From: [Clostridium] symbiosum
GTDB taxonomy: Bacteria; Bacillota; Clostridia; Lachnospirales; Lachnospiraceae
Assembly (NCBI GenBank): GCA_036419695.1
Contig: CP143946.1
Coordinates: 4,954,001-5,018,000, forward strand
Length of the DNA: 64,000 nt
Direction: 5' to 3'
Position 1 is the first letter of the stretch; each line of letters opens with the position of its first letter. Positions 16,868-26,117 of this stretch are shown here, in pieces. The translations under genes were made by a program, and so were the position numbers. The notes under the pieces are model-generated. The model ran no database searches and was not told the origin of the DNA. It worked only from the letters and a program-made list of their open reading frames with translations.

Positions 16868-17338
16868 TTACAGATAACGGAAAAACCGGCCCAGGATACC
16901 TATTTTATAGATAGGAAGGTGCAGAATAATCACGAACACAATATAAGCGAGGATGATATACAGCACTGTGATCAGCAGGTTAACCTTAAACGACTTCAGT
17001 TTCAGATATTTTTGAGTGAAAATCATAAATATCGGGGTGGCAATCCAATATGTAATATAGCGAAAGCCGAGGTAATAGATAAAGATAAAAAACATGAACA
17101 GGAATGCATATTTACTGTCTTTCACCGTCAGCGGATAGTGGTATTCCCCCATCTGCTCTTTTGTCAGGCGAAGTCCCTTTAATATAATGAAAACTGCGCA
17201 CAAAGCCATCAGTACGGTCAGTGCGACCGGCAGGTAGGCCGCCTGTCCTGCAATCTGTACTGCGTTAAAAAACACGGTAGCGCAGAACAGAAGCAGAACC
17301 AGACCTACCCACACATCTCTATGATACTTCTTACTCAT
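16868..17338 (-). CDS. tctB: Tripartite tricarboxylate transporter, small permease
   Basis: The small four-helix membrane subunit, 156 residues. Hydrophobic segments lie at about 10-28, 38-55, 80-110 and 117-140. Its sequence is weakly conserved, and the call rests on topology and on the position between tctC and tctA (18-bp and 39-bp gaps). Confidence 0.88.
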   Translation of the reverse strand: MSKKYHRDVWVGLVLLLFCATVFFNAVQIAGQAAYLPVALTVLMALCAVFIILKGLRLTKEQMGEYHYPLTVKDSKYAFLFMFFIFIYYLGFRYITYWIATPIFMIFTQKYLKLKSFKVNLLITVLYIILAYIVFVIILHLPIYKIGILGRFFRYL

Positions 17339-17377
17339 ATGGATAGACTCCCTTTCTATAAATAAGATATCCCGGTT

Positions 17378-18421
17378 TTATTGGGCTGCTCCCCAGATTT
17401 CTTTACGTGTCTCCACCTGGCTTTCAAGCAGTTCCGCAAAGTCTTCTCCTGAGGTATTATCGAGCTGGAGGCCGAGAGCCGCCATGTTGTCGATATATTC
17501 CTGGTCTTCCATTGCCTTTAACATGGCTTCCGTCATTTTGGAAACAATCTCCGGATCCACATTGTTTGGATAGAAGTAACCACGGGCTGCAAATGCGGTG
17601 AACTCTTCACCTGTAGCCTCTTTGATTGTAGGCACGTCCGCCATGAAATCACTGCGCTCTTCTGAGAAAATGCAGGCAATCTTCATTTCACCCGACTGGT
17701 AGGCGCTCTGTACATCGGAGATGGATGCAAAGAATACATCCGTATCACCTGCCAGGAACATACCGCGGCTGTCGGAAGCTCCGTCCACAGGAACTACCGT
17801 AATCTGGGTTCCGAAGGTCTTGTTAAACCACTCTGCCGTCGTAGCATCGCCGTCCGTGATGCCGGTAGCCTGGGCGGAAACGAGGACCGGATTTGATTTT
17901 GCATATTCAATAAAGCTCTTGATATCGGTAAAACGTGAGTCGTTGCTTCGGATTGCCATAACGTTGTAATCGACCGCCTGGTTGGCAAGAACCTGCACAT
18001 CGTCCAGATTATATTTTCGTGGATTGTCCGGATCCAGTTCTCCCATCGCATAGTTATGGTTGATCAGGCCTACCGTATATCCATCGCTGTAATCGCCGGT
18101 AATCAGGTCCGTCCATGCAATCCAGCCGCCGGAACCAGTCTGGTTTTCCACTACCACGTTAACACCCAACGCCTTGGTAAGAGCCGTCGCCATGTTGCGC
18201 GCTCCGATATCGGTACCGCCGCCAGCCGAGAATGGGCAGACCAGCGTAATCGTTTCTGAGGGCCACTCGCCTTTTGCTTTCTTCGGGCTTTCTGCTTCCC
18301 CGCCCTTTTGTGCCTCTGCCTTCGGCTCGTCCGCTCCCTGGCCTCCCGAGCATCCCGCCAATGTGAGCGGCATAACGGCTGCCATTGCAAGCGCCAATAA
18401 TTTCTTCGTAGTCTTCTTCAT
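17378..18421 (-). CDS. tctC: Tripartite tricarboxylate transporter, substrate-binding lipoprotein
   Basis: Extracytoplasmic solute-binding protein of the Bug/TctC family, 347 residues. A lipoprotein signal ends in LTLAGC (lipobox), so it is anchored to the outer face of the membrane. A low-complexity Lys/Glu linker follows. The domain begins WPSETITLVCPFSAGGGTDI, the typical phosphate-like carboxylate-binding loop, and later has NQTGSGGWIAW. It is the first gene of the operon. Confidence 0.94.
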   Translation of the reverse strand: MKKTTKKLLALAMAAVMPLTLAGCSGGQGADEPKAEAQKGGEAESPKKAKGEWPSETITLVCPFSAGGGTDIGARNMATALTKALGVNVVVENQTGSGGWIAWTDLITGDYSDGYTVGLINHNYAMGELDPDNPRKYNLDDVQVLANQAVDYNVMAIRSNDSRFTDIKSFIEYAKSNPVLVSAQATGITDGDATTAEWFNKTFGTQITVVPVDGASDSRGMFLAGDTDVFFASISDVQSAYQSGEMKIACIFSEERSDFMADVPTIKEATGEEFTAFAARGYFYPNNVDPEIVSKMTEAMLKAMEDQEYIDNMAALGLQLDNTSGEDFAELLESQVETRKEIWGAAQ

Positions 18422-19101
18422 AATTTTCCCTTTCCTTTCTGGTATATAAATGTATAAATATTAGTGACTATTCAGTTCCTTCCCAGCTGACTCCCCACAT
18501 TGTACAGAAATCCCCATAACATTCTGTTCTGTACAGGAAAAACTCGGATTTTCTTGTCAAAATCCGTACAATATCTTGCAGGACACTACCCTTTGAACAG
18601 TTACAAATATTATTTCATTCATGTACGGTTTCACGCCATATTCCGGCCTCTTCCATCCATGAGTAAAGCTCAGTTCTTTTGTTCAATTTTGCCTTATTTT
18701 TAAATCAATCATATTATATCCTAATCATTTTTACCAACAGCTTTTCCCTTTATATCAACAGCCAAAAGGTTGTGGTATCTATTTCCCATCGTCATAATGC
18801 GACCTTTTTCAACAGTACTTTTTTTAGAATCATAAAAGCTTTTTTACTTTCATATCAAATTATCGCACAAATTACAAGATATATAATTGATTTTCTTCTT
18901 CCAATATTAAGTAATTTCCGAATTTTTCATTAAATTTAGTTTTTGTTTATATTCCCATTCCCTTATAACAGTCTTTTAACTGTTGCATTTATCAAAAAAC
19001 CTGTTGGACATTTTACTATTCATCTTCTTATACTGAAATTACAGAAAGCGTTTTACAGACTATTAATAAAAATGCATACATATAACATTGGAGGTTGAAT
19101 T
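18422..19101. promoter_or_regulatory. Divergent intergenic region with TGTACA repeats and candidate promoters
   Basis: About 680 bp, AT-rich toward the right. On the tctC side three similar sites recur: TTGTACAGAAAT (18500-18511), TTCTGTACAGGA (18527-18538) and TCCGTACAAT (18563-18572), plausible operators. A minus-strand TTGACA lies close to them. On the right an AACAGT/ACTGTT hairpin lies at 18968-18985, and TTGGAC (19004) with TATACT (19029-19034) could drive the 19102 gene (spacing 19, somewhat long). The centre shows nothing I can name. Confidence 0.4.
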
Positions 19102-20100
19102 ATGACAAAGCGTGAACGAATCCAGGCTGCTGTAAAAGGGACAAAGCCGGACAAACTGCCGTACTCCCTGTGGACCCATCTTCCCGGTATTGACCTGGAC
19201 CCTGCCCTTCTGGCGGAGAAAACGTATGAATTCTACAAAACATATGACGTGGATTTCATCAAGACCATGAACAACGGCATGTACCCCATCGAGGATTTTG
19301 GATGCACCGTAGATTATTCCGAAATTGCCAAGGGAGGAGTGGCAAAAGTTACCGGCACCCCCGTGAAAGAGGCCGCCGACTGGTTAAAGCTGAAACCATG
19401 TCCCTGTACCGAAGGCAGTCTTGCCAGGGAACTGACCTCCTTAAAACTGCTCCTTGAAAAGGTCAAAGACGAGGAAGTGCCCGTTCTGTTCACCGTTTTC
19501 AGCCCAGTAACCACCGCTGATAAAATTTCCGGTAAAACGATGCTTTCCCATATCAGGGAAGGCCAGGGGGAACTCGTAAAAAAAGCCCTGGATGTTATCA
19601 CAGAGACAACCATAGCATTGGCCGCCGAGGCAATCCGTCTTGGAGCCGACGGTGTATTTTTCGCCTCTCAGATGAGCACCTATGATTCAATGACGGCCGA
19701 AGAATATATGGAATATGGAAAACCTTATGACTTAAAAGTTCTGGAGGCCGCAAAGGACGGCTGGTTCAACACAATCCATGCCCACGGCAACAATATTATG
19801 TTCGATATTTTAAAGGATTATCCTGTTTCCGTATTCAACTGGCATGCCGGAGAGACACTTCCTGAACTGGATGAGGCATTCCTCATGACGGGTAAATGCC
19901 TGATGGGCGGCTTAAAACGCATGGATATCACAAACGGCCATAAAAATGAAATACAGAACCAGATTTATGAAAGCTTTAAGACATTAAAGGGACTCCATCA
20001 GATTCTGACTCCCGGCTGCGTGATCCGGTATCCGCTGGATGACAATATGCTGGCTTATGTGAAGAGAGTAAAAGAATACGTAGAAGAGAGAATGTATTAA
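19102..20100 (+). CDS. Uroporphyrinogen decarboxylase-family protein (MtaA/CmuA-like)
   Basis: A TIM-barrel protein of the UroD superfamily, 332 residues. Members outside heme synthesis are mostly corrinoid-linked methyltransferases. Here the C-terminal half has HAHGNN, FNWHAGE and LTPGCVIRYPLDDN, which put His and Cys near the zinc position of MtaA-type enzymes. No corrinoid protein or reactivation gene is adjacent, so a methyltransferase role is inferred only from the family. It diverges from tctC and is transcribed alone with a bidirectional terminator behind it. The ribosome site is TTGGAGG. Confidence 0.78.
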   Translation: MTKRERIQAAVKGTKPDKLPYSLWTHLPGIDLDPALLAEKTYEFYKTYDVDFIKTMNNGMYPIEDFGCTVDYSEIAKGGVAKVTGTPVKEAADWLKLKPCPCTEGSLARELTSLKLLLEKVKDEEVPVLFTVFSPVTTADKISGKTMLSHIREGQGELVKKALDVITETTIALAAEAIRLGADGVFFASQMSTYDSMTAEEYMEYGKPYDLKVLEAAKDGWFNTIHAHGNNIMFDILKDYPVSVFNWHAGETLPELDEAFLMTGKCLMGGLKRMDITNGHKNEIQNQIYESFKTLKGLHQILTPGCVIRYPLDDNMLAYVKRVKEYVEERMY

Positions 20101-20107
20101 ATAAAAA

Positions 20108-20147
20108 CTGCGCCGCCACGGAAATTCCCGCAGACGGCGCAGTATTT
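20108..20147. terminator. Bidirectional terminator
   Basis: ACTGCGCCG and CGGCGCAGT form a 9-bp GC-rich stem between the convergent UroD-like and LysR genes, with A-rich and T-rich flanks. Confidence 0.8.
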
Positions 20148-20156
20148 TGAATCCTG

Positions 20157-21095
20157 CTATGGACGGGCCAGCATTACCTTCGTCATTTCAATAAATTCTC
20201 TGGCCGCTTTTGTCTGGTATTTATTCTTCAGATAGTTGATAGCGATCATCTTGTGGGCATTGGGAAAATCCAGGATAAACGTATGGATAGGTTCCTCTTT
20301 CACATTGCCGAGAGCCGGCCGTTTGTCCTCCACAAAGACGCTGGGGCAGATGATAATGCCTCCCCCGGCCCTGCACATGGAAACCATTGTCATAATATTG
20401 ACCGTTTCCAGAATCACAATGGGAGTCATATTTCCCTCCCTGCAGCTGCTTTCAAATATCTCACCAATCCAGTTGGAGTGTTTCATCTTGATAAAGGGGC
20501 ACCGGGCAAAAACCTGGATGGGCAGGAGTTTCCTGCTTAGAATCTCCTTCTGCTCCTCCCCGGAAAAATATTCTCTCAGAATGTTGTCGGGCACCACGAT
20601 CAAGGTGTGCTCTTCGTGAAGCACCTCCGTCCGGATCCGGTCAGGCGCATCCAGCTCAAAACCGATGGTAAAATCCACATCGCCCTTGTACAGGGCATCG
20701 GTAATCTCGTTGGAGGTTCCCTCCACCAGGCGTATCTGCACCTGCGGGAACTCGCTCCGGAATCTCATCAGAAGCGGCGGCAGAATCACCGATCCTCTCG
20801 TATTGGGCACGCCGATAGTGAGAACCGCGCTGCGGAAATCACGGATATCCTGCAGTTCCAGCTCCGCCTCCTGTTTCACATTCAGAATTTTGCGGGCGCT
20901 CCTCAAAAGACTTTCCCCCGCATCGGTCAGTGTAAGCGGTGTATTTCTGTCAAAGAGCTGGACGCCGAAGTAGTCTTCCAGCTTTGCAATATGATTGCTG
21001 AGCGACTGCTGCGATATAAAGAGGCGTTTTGCCGCCTTTGTGAAGTTCATCTCTTCCGCCGTCACAATAAAATATTTCAAATTCAGGAAATTCAT
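20157..21095 (-). CDS. LysR-family transcriptional regulator
   Basis: 312 residues. The N-terminal winged helix is MNFLNLKYFIVTAEEMNFTK, followed by AKRLFISQQSLSNHIAKLE; the C-terminal part is a LysR effector domain. The frame opens further upstream, but the ATG at 21093-21095 with GGGAGGAGC before it matches the family start. It diverges from the cysteine desulfidase gene over 99 bp, so it probably controls that gene. Confidence 0.92.
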   Translation of the reverse strand: MNFLNLKYFIVTAEEMNFTKAAKRLFISQQSLSNHIAKLEDYFGVQLFDRNTPLTLTDAGESLLRSARKILNVKQEAELELQDIRDFRSAVLTIGVPNTRGSVILPPLLMRFRSEFPQVQIRLVEGTSNEITDALYKGDVDFTIGFELDAPDRIRTEVLHEEHTLIVVPDNILREYFSGEEQKEILSRKLLPIQVFARCPFIKMKHSNWIGEIFESSCREGNMTPIVILETVNIMTMVSMCRAGGGIIICPSVFVEDKRPALGNVKEEPIHTFILDFPNAHKMIAINYLKNKYQTKAAREFIEMTKVMLARP

Positions 21096-21155
21096 AACCT
21101 CAGCTCCTCCCTTTCCCTCATGTAAAATTATACGGGGGCATGGTAGAAATTGCAA

Positions 21156-21172
21156 GGTTTATCTGATAAGCC
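21156..21172. promoter_or_regulatory. Palindrome in the lysR/cyuA divergent promoter
   Basis: GGTTTATCTGATAAGCC is an interrupted 17-bp palindrome (TTATC/GATAA core) 23 bp before the cyuA start. It is a candidate binding site for the adjacent LysR. Confidence 0.45.
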
Positions 21173-21194
21173 AATCTAGAAAGGATAAGTAAAT

Positions 21195-22466
21195 ATGAAC
21201 CGGAATACTTACAACACTTATGTCTCAATTTTAAAAAATGAACTCGTCGTGGCCCTGGGCTGCACGGAACCAATCGCTATCGCCTATGCGGGCGCCAAGG
21301 TGAGAAAGGTTCTGGGGCAAATGCCGCAGCGCTGCGAGATTCTCTGCAGCGGTAACATCGTCAAAAACGTAAAGGGAGTGACCGTCCCCAACTCCGGCGG
21401 CATGAAGGGAATCGACACAGCCGCAACCCTGGGCATCGTAGGCGGCAACGTCGACCGTATCCTTGCCGTGCTTGAAGATATCACGCCGGAACAGATTGAA
21501 ACAACCCAGTCTCTCGTCAGGAACGGATTCTGTGAATGCGGACTGATCGAAGGCGTGGAAAACCTCTATATTGTTATCACGGCTTTTGCCGGGGAAGAAT
21601 CGGCCACCGTTGAAATACGTGATTACCACAGCAATATTACGAAGATCGTCAAAAACGGCGAAGTGCTCTACAGTGCCTCCGGGTCGTACTCCAAAGAGTC
21701 CGCCGGACCCGATAAATCCCTGCTGAATGTGAAAGATATCCTGGAATTTGCAGACTGTGTGGATCTCAGCGATGTCGGCGAGGTGATTTCCCGCCAAATC
21801 GAATGCAACACTGCCATCTCCCGCGAAGGCCTGAATAACCCCTGGGGCGCCCAGGTAGGCCGCACGCTTCTCGACACATTCGGAAGCGACGTTGCCATCC
21901 GTGCCAAGGCAGCCGCCGCTGCCGGTTCCGACGCCAGAATGAGCGGATGCCCGCTGCCGGTTGTCATCAACTCGGGAAGCGGAAACCAGGGTATGACGGT
22001 TTCTCTTCCAATTATTGAATATGCAAAGGAATACCATATTTCCGATGAGGGGCTGTACCGTGCCCTTGTGGCCGGAAACCTGATTTCCCTGCACCAGAAG
22101 AAATACATCGGCAGTCTGTCCGCCTACTGCGGAGCGGTCAGCGCGGCATGCGGAAGCGGCGTCGGCATTGCCTATATGCTGGGGGCCACCTATGATGAGA
22201 TCTGCGGAATCATCACCGACACCATCGCCACCATCGGCGGAATGGTATGTGATGGCGCTAAACCATCCTGTGCGGCTAAAATCGCATCGGCCGTAGACTG
22301 TGCCCTCACCGCATTCCACTTAAGTAAAAACAAACGCGTATTCCAGCCGGGCGAAGGCCTTGTAAAAGAAAACGTGGAAGATACCATCCAGAGTATCGGC
22401 CGGATGGGCCGTGAAGGCATGAGGGCCACGGATATTGAGATATTGAACATTATGCTGGAAAGCTGA
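21195..22466 (+). CDS. cyuA: L-cysteine desulfidase family protein (CyuA/YhaM, UPF0597)
   Basis: 423 residues, the normal length of the CyuA/YhaM family, iron-sulfur enzymes related to the serine dehydratase alpha chain that break L-cysteine down to pyruvate, ammonia and sulfide. Visible features are ALGCTEPIAIAYAGAKV at the start, PNSGGMKGIDTAA, SGSGNQGMTVSLPI, and conserved cysteines toward the end (YCGAVSAACGSG, MVCDGAKPSCAAK) that are likely cluster ligands. The LysR next door probably regulates it. A strong terminator follows. Confidence 0.88.
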   Translation: MNRNTYNTYVSILKNELVVALGCTEPIAIAYAGAKVRKVLGQMPQRCEILCSGNIVKNVKGVTVPNSGGMKGIDTAATLGIVGGNVDRILAVLEDITPEQIETTQSLVRNGFCECGLIEGVENLYIVITAFAGEESATVEIRDYHSNITKIVKNGEVLYSASGSYSKESAGPDKSLLNVKDILEFADCVDLSDVGEVISRQIECNTAISREGLNNPWGAQVGRTLLDTFGSDVAIRAKAAAAAGSDARMSGCPLPVVINSGSGNQGMTVSLPIIEYAKEYHISDEGLYRALVAGNLISLHQKKYIGSLSAYCGAVSAACGSGVGIAYMLGATYDEICGIITDTIATIGGMVCDGAKPSCAAKIASAVDCALTAFHLSKNKRVFQPGEGLVKENVEDTIQSIGRMGREGMRATDIEILNIMLES

Positions 22467-22470
22467 TTTT

Positions 22471-22511
22471 GATACTGCCCACACCGCAATGCGGCGTGGG
22501 CAGTATCTGTT
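22471..22511 (+). terminator. Terminator of cyuA
   Basis: ATACTGCCCAC and GTGGGCAGTAT form an 11-bp perfect stem, followed by CTGTTTTTTC. Confidence 0.92.
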
Positions 22512-22622
22512 TTTTCAGTCCTATCTTTTTACTCCCTGCTGTTGTATACTTTTTATAAGCGCAAAAGTACTGAATCATGTTGCTATTGAATCGGAAAATA
22601 ATACAGTGAGGTTACCTACAAT

Positions 22623-23381
22623 ATGTCCAATCAAAAGAAAACAGGCCGTTGCCGGCCTGTTCTGCTGCTTTTATTCGTTTTGTGCGCCGTCTTCCTTTTT
22701 ACGGTTTACAGGCCGGGGCCTGAGACGGAACTCATCATGGAGCACACTCCTCTTGAAACGGGATTTACCATCCTGGAAAGCGGCTCCCCCGGCCAAACCA
22801 TCCTGGTGGTCGGAGGCATTCATGGGGATGAAACTTCCGGCTGGATGGCCGCAGATCAACTGAAAAAGCGCCGGAAGCTTAAAAGCGGGACGCTTATCAT
22901 CCTCTCCCCCGCCAATGCTCCGGGGAGCCGGAATGGGGAACGGAACGTGGAACAGTACCGGGATTTGAACCGTTCCTTTCCAGGTGATAAAAACCGTGAT
23001 TTGACGGACGGGCTGGCCGCCTCCATCTTCCAGAAAATCAGGGAATACTCCCCCGATCTCGTCATCGATCTGCATGAGGCTTACCGCGAAGGGAGCGGGC
23101 GTGATTTTCTGGGCAACTCCCTTATTATCACCGATTCCGGAACCATTGATCAACTGGTCTTCGACCTGATCGTGGAATCCCAGGACGGAACGCTCAAAAC
23201 CTCCGCCCCCTTCTCCTGCTACAATGGCACTCCCACAGGCAGCCTGAACCGCACTGTCACCGAAACGCTCGGTATCCCTGCCGTCACCGTGGAGGTGTCG
23301 CAGGAAGACCCATTGGAAACGCGCATCCGGAACCAGATCGCCGTTGTGGATCGGATTCTCGGTTATTATTTAATGGAATAA
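22623..23381 (+). CDS. Membrane-anchored AstE/aspartoacylase-type zinc hydrolase
   Basis: 252 residues. A signal anchor (VLLLLFVLCAVFLF) puts the enzyme outside the membrane. Catalytic zinc ligands of the M14/AstE family are visible: H67 and E70 (GGIHGDE) and H151 (IDLHEA). The family cleaves amide bonds of acyl-amino acids or C-terminal residues of peptides. A similar, larger secreted homologue lies at 30687-31832. Together with the adjacent AbgT carrier this points to use of acylated amino acids or glutamyl peptides, which is inference. Confidence 0.78.
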   Translation: MSNQKKTGRCRPVLLLLFVLCAVFLFTVYRPGPETELIMEHTPLETGFTILESGSPGQTILVVGGIHGDETSGWMAADQLKKRRKLKSGTLIILSPANAPGSRNGERNVEQYRDLNRSFPGDKNRDLTDGLAASIFQKIREYSPDLVIDLHEAYREGSGRDFLGNSLIITDSGTIDQLVFDLIVESQDGTLKTSAPFSCYNGTPTGSLNRTVTETLGIPAVTVEVSQEDPLETRIRNQIAVVDRILGYYLME

Positions 23382-23417
23382 TAAACTGTTATTCTCGGCC
23401 GAAAAGCCGCAGACTGT

Positions 23418-23468
23418 CAAAAAGGAAATCTTTCCGGCTGCACGCAGCTATGAAAGATTTCCTTTTTA
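23418..23468. terminator. Bidirectional terminator
   Basis: AAAAAGGAAATCTTTC and GAAAGATTTCCTTTTT form a 16-bp perfect stem between the convergent hydrolase and abgT genes. Confidence 0.93.
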
Positions 23469-23492
23469 TCTTATTCCTAAAGCCGTTATCTG

Positions 23493-25031
23493 CTACGAAA
23501 GCCTGAGCGGCGCCCCGGGACCGAACGGGATTCCCAGGAAGAACCAGACAAGAAGCTGTATCGTCATAAAGCAGAAAAATGCTATGGTATAAGGCAGCAT
23601 ATTAGCCATCAGAGTACCGAATCCCGCATTCTTATCGTATTTCTGGGACAGGGCCAGGAGCATTCCAAAGTATGCAAACGTCGGGCAGATCGGATTGGTA
23701 ATGGAGTCTCCGATCCGGTAGGCCATCTGGGCCAGCGCCGGGTGATATCCCAAAAACATAAACATTGGAACGAAAATAGGCGAGAGAATGGCCCACTTTG
23801 TGGAAGCTCCTCCTATCAGCAGATTAATAAACGCACACATGATGATAAACAGAACCAGCACCACCGGGATCGGCAGGCCGGAAGCTTCCAGGAAATCTGC
23901 TCCCTTGATTGCCAGAATAATCCCCATATTGGACCATTCAAAATATTTGAGGAACTGAGCCGAGACAAATATCAAAGCGATGTAAGGTCCCATATCGGCC
24001 ATCGCCTGTCCCAGGGCTTTTGCCACGTCCTTGCTGCCTTTAAACGCCCCCGACACCTTTCCGTATGCAACGCCGGGAATAAAAAACAGGAGTGCAATCA
24101 GGAAGGGCAGTCCCTTCATAAGCGGAGCGGCGGAAGCAATCGCTGAGCCCGTTTCCGGATCTCTCAGTATACCGCCTTTCGGAATTACACCAATGAGCAC
24201 GGCTGCCAGATATACCGCCACGGCAATCACCGCCCATTTCAAAGCTTTTTTCTCATTTTCCGTCACTACGCTCACTTCTTCTCCGGCTCCGGTTCCATGG
24301 TACTGTCCCAGACGCGGTTCAACCACTTTCACGGTGACGAAAACCGCCATAGCCGTAAGGGTAAAAACAGAAAATGCAGAAAAGTAGTAGTTGATTGCAG
24401 GGGAAAGGGCGATATTTGGATCTACCAGTTTTGCCGCAGTCTCCGTAAAGCTCAGGTTAACGACATCCATGGATGTGACCAGTAAATTCGATGCGAACGC
24501 CCCCGATACGGCGCCGTAGGCGCAGAGCATGCCGGCAAGCGGATTTCTTCCCATTGCCAGGAAGATAATGGCACCCAGAGGCGGCATTACAACAAAGCCC
24601 GTGCCTCCCGCCGCATCCGCCATGACACACATAAATACAAAGATACAGATAATTTTCAGGTTGGATCCCCTGGAATTTTCCACCACATTCCTGAGAGCCA
24701 CTGAAAAAAGTCCGGAGCGGTCACAGACCCCGACGCCCAGCATGCATACCAGAACCATACCAAGAGCCGACAGGCCCGTAAAGTTACTGACCGCCGTTGT
24801 TATCATCCTGACCAGGCCTTCGGCCGACAAAAGATTGTAAACGGTTACAACCTCTCCCGTCGCCGGATTAATGCCCGAAAAACCGATTTTCGACAGTACG
24901 AACGAAGCGGCTACCGTGATGATGGAAAGCCATACAAAGAGCATCATTGGGTCAGGGATTTTATTCCCCATATATTCGATTCCCGCCAGGAAGCGGTTGA
25001 AAATGCTGTTATTTTCTTTCTGTTGATTCAT
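23493..25031 (-). CDS. abgT: AbgT-family transporter (p-aminobenzoyl-glutamate type)
   Basis: 512 residues, about 11-13 hydrophobic segments. The AbgT family moves p-aminobenzoyl-glutamate or related acyl-amino acids. Typical stretches are the start region NRFLAGIEYMGNKIPDPMML and the late conserved loop RIGDSITNPICPTFAYFGML. The start is ATG 25029-25031, behind AGGAGAAGG; an upstream in-frame extension is not needed. It diverges from a LysR gene with a clear LysR-type site, and converges with an AstE-type hydrolase that could process the same kind of substrate. Confidence 0.92.
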   Translation of the reverse strand: MNQQKENNSIFNRFLAGIEYMGNKIPDPMMLFVWLSIITVAASFVLSKIGFSGINPATGEVVTVYNLLSAEGLVRMITTAVSNFTGLSALGMVLVCMLGVGVCDRSGLFSVALRNVVENSRGSNLKIICIFVFMCVMADAAGGTGFVVMPPLGAIIFLAMGRNPLAGMLCAYGAVSGAFASNLLVTSMDVVNLSFTETAAKLVDPNIALSPAINYYFSAFSVFTLTAMAVFVTVKVVEPRLGQYHGTGAGEEVSVVTENEKKALKWAVIAVAVYLAAVLIGVIPKGGILRDPETGSAIASAAPLMKGLPFLIALLFFIPGVAYGKVSGAFKGSKDVAKALGQAMADMGPYIALIFVSAQFLKYFEWSNMGIILAIKGADFLEASGLPIPVVLVLFIIMCAFINLLIGGASTKWAILSPIFVPMFMFLGYHPALAQMAYRIGDSITNPICPTFAYFGMLLALSQKYDKNAGFGTLMANMLPYTIAFFCFMTIQLLVWFFLGIPFGPGAPLRLS

Positions 25032-25101
25032 ACTACCTTCTCCTGTAAGTACATGGCGCAAAAGAGCGCCGTTTTTATTGAGCCCCGCCAAAATACATGA
25101 T

Positions 25102-25116
25102 ATACTTCAAAAGTAT
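25102..25116. promoter_or_regulatory. LysR-type operator
   Basis: ATACTTCAAAAGTAT is a perfect 6-3-6 palindrome and contains the T-N11-A motif typical of LysR sites. It lies between the divergent abgT and lysR starts. Confidence 0.7.
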
Positions 25117-25139
25117 CATATCATAGGAGGCGCTTTACC

Positions 25140-26075
25140 ATGATTAACTTTTTGAACCTGCAGTATTTCCTGGTATTATGTGAGGAAATGAATTTTCACA
25201 GAGCATCCCGGAAACTCCATATAACCCAACAGTCCTTAAGCGGCCATATCAATAAACTGGAAACAAGTTTCGGAGTTCCGCTCTTTGACAGAAAGCAGCC
25301 CCTCACCCTGACTCCGGCCGGAATGTACCTGCGCAAAAGAGCTTCCGAATTTATCGCCATGCAGGATGATCTGCAAAAAGAGCTGTTGGACATAGGCGGT
25401 ATGGTCGGCGGCTCCCTGACCGTTGGCAGCACCCATGCCCGCTCCCAGGTCCTTCTGCCCACCGCATTCCACGCCTTCCAGGAAAAGTATCCCCAGGTCT
25501 CGGTCAAACTCTTTGAGGGTACGACGGACGAGGTGGAGAACGGAATCCGGGCCGGCAAACTGGATGTCAGCATTGGTTATGCGACCGATACGTCCAGTCA
25601 GATCACCTCGATTCCACTCTATGAGGAAAATATTATCGTGGTAATTCCCGACAGTATCATCGAGCGTTACTTCCCCAATCATCCCGTCCTGCAAACGAGG
25701 AAACCGGAGCTCAGCTTTGTAATGAGCTGTCTGGAAACATGTCCGTTCCTGGCCATGACCCAGACGTCCAGAATGCCTACCTTTACCAGCCGTTATCTCC
25801 AATACCTGAATATATCCCCGAACATTTTCCTGGAGACAAAAAACGTAGGCACCCTGCTGTCTTTTTGTTCCATCGGGCTGGGCGTTTCGATTTTCCCCGA
25901 AACCTTCATTACCTATTCCCAATACGATTTTTCACATCATTGTTTTTACACCATTGAAGACTACGATTCAAAAAACACAATTGCTTTAAATTACAAAAAT
26001 ACGAGATATCTTTCAAAGACCATTCAGGCATTTATCAGCACCATACGGGAAGTGCTTGGCATGGTCCAGACGTAA
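25140..26075 (+). CDS. LysR-family transcriptional regulator
   Basis: 311 residues. The winged helix at the N-terminus (MINFLNLQYFLVLCEEMNFH, then LHITQQSLSGHINKLE) is close in sequence to the LysR at 20157-21095, so the two are paralogues. The ribosome site is AGGAGGCGC. It diverges from abgT and likely controls it, with the palindrome at 25102-25116 as its site. Confidence 0.92.
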   Translation: MINFLNLQYFLVLCEEMNFHRASRKLHITQQSLSGHINKLETSFGVPLFDRKQPLTLTPAGMYLRKRASEFIAMQDDLQKELLDIGGMVGGSLTVGSTHARSQVLLPTAFHAFQEKYPQVSVKLFEGTTDEVENGIRAGKLDVSIGYATDTSSQITSIPLYEENIIVVIPDSIIERYFPNHPVLQTRKPELSFVMSCLETCPFLAMTQTSRMPTFTSRYLQYLNISPNIFLETKNVGTLLSFCSIGLGVSIFPETFITYSQYDFSHHCFYTIEDYDSKNTIALNYKNTRYLSKTIQAFISTIREVLGMVQT

Positions 26076-26117
26076 TGCCCCATTATACATGTCTCCCGCA
26101 AAATCCCGGGATGGGTG

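Noticed and set aside
21231..22319. Long open frame of 362 codons opposite cyuA
   Set aside because: It is an antisense shadow: the plus-strand gene has clear family motifs, a ribosome site and a terminator.
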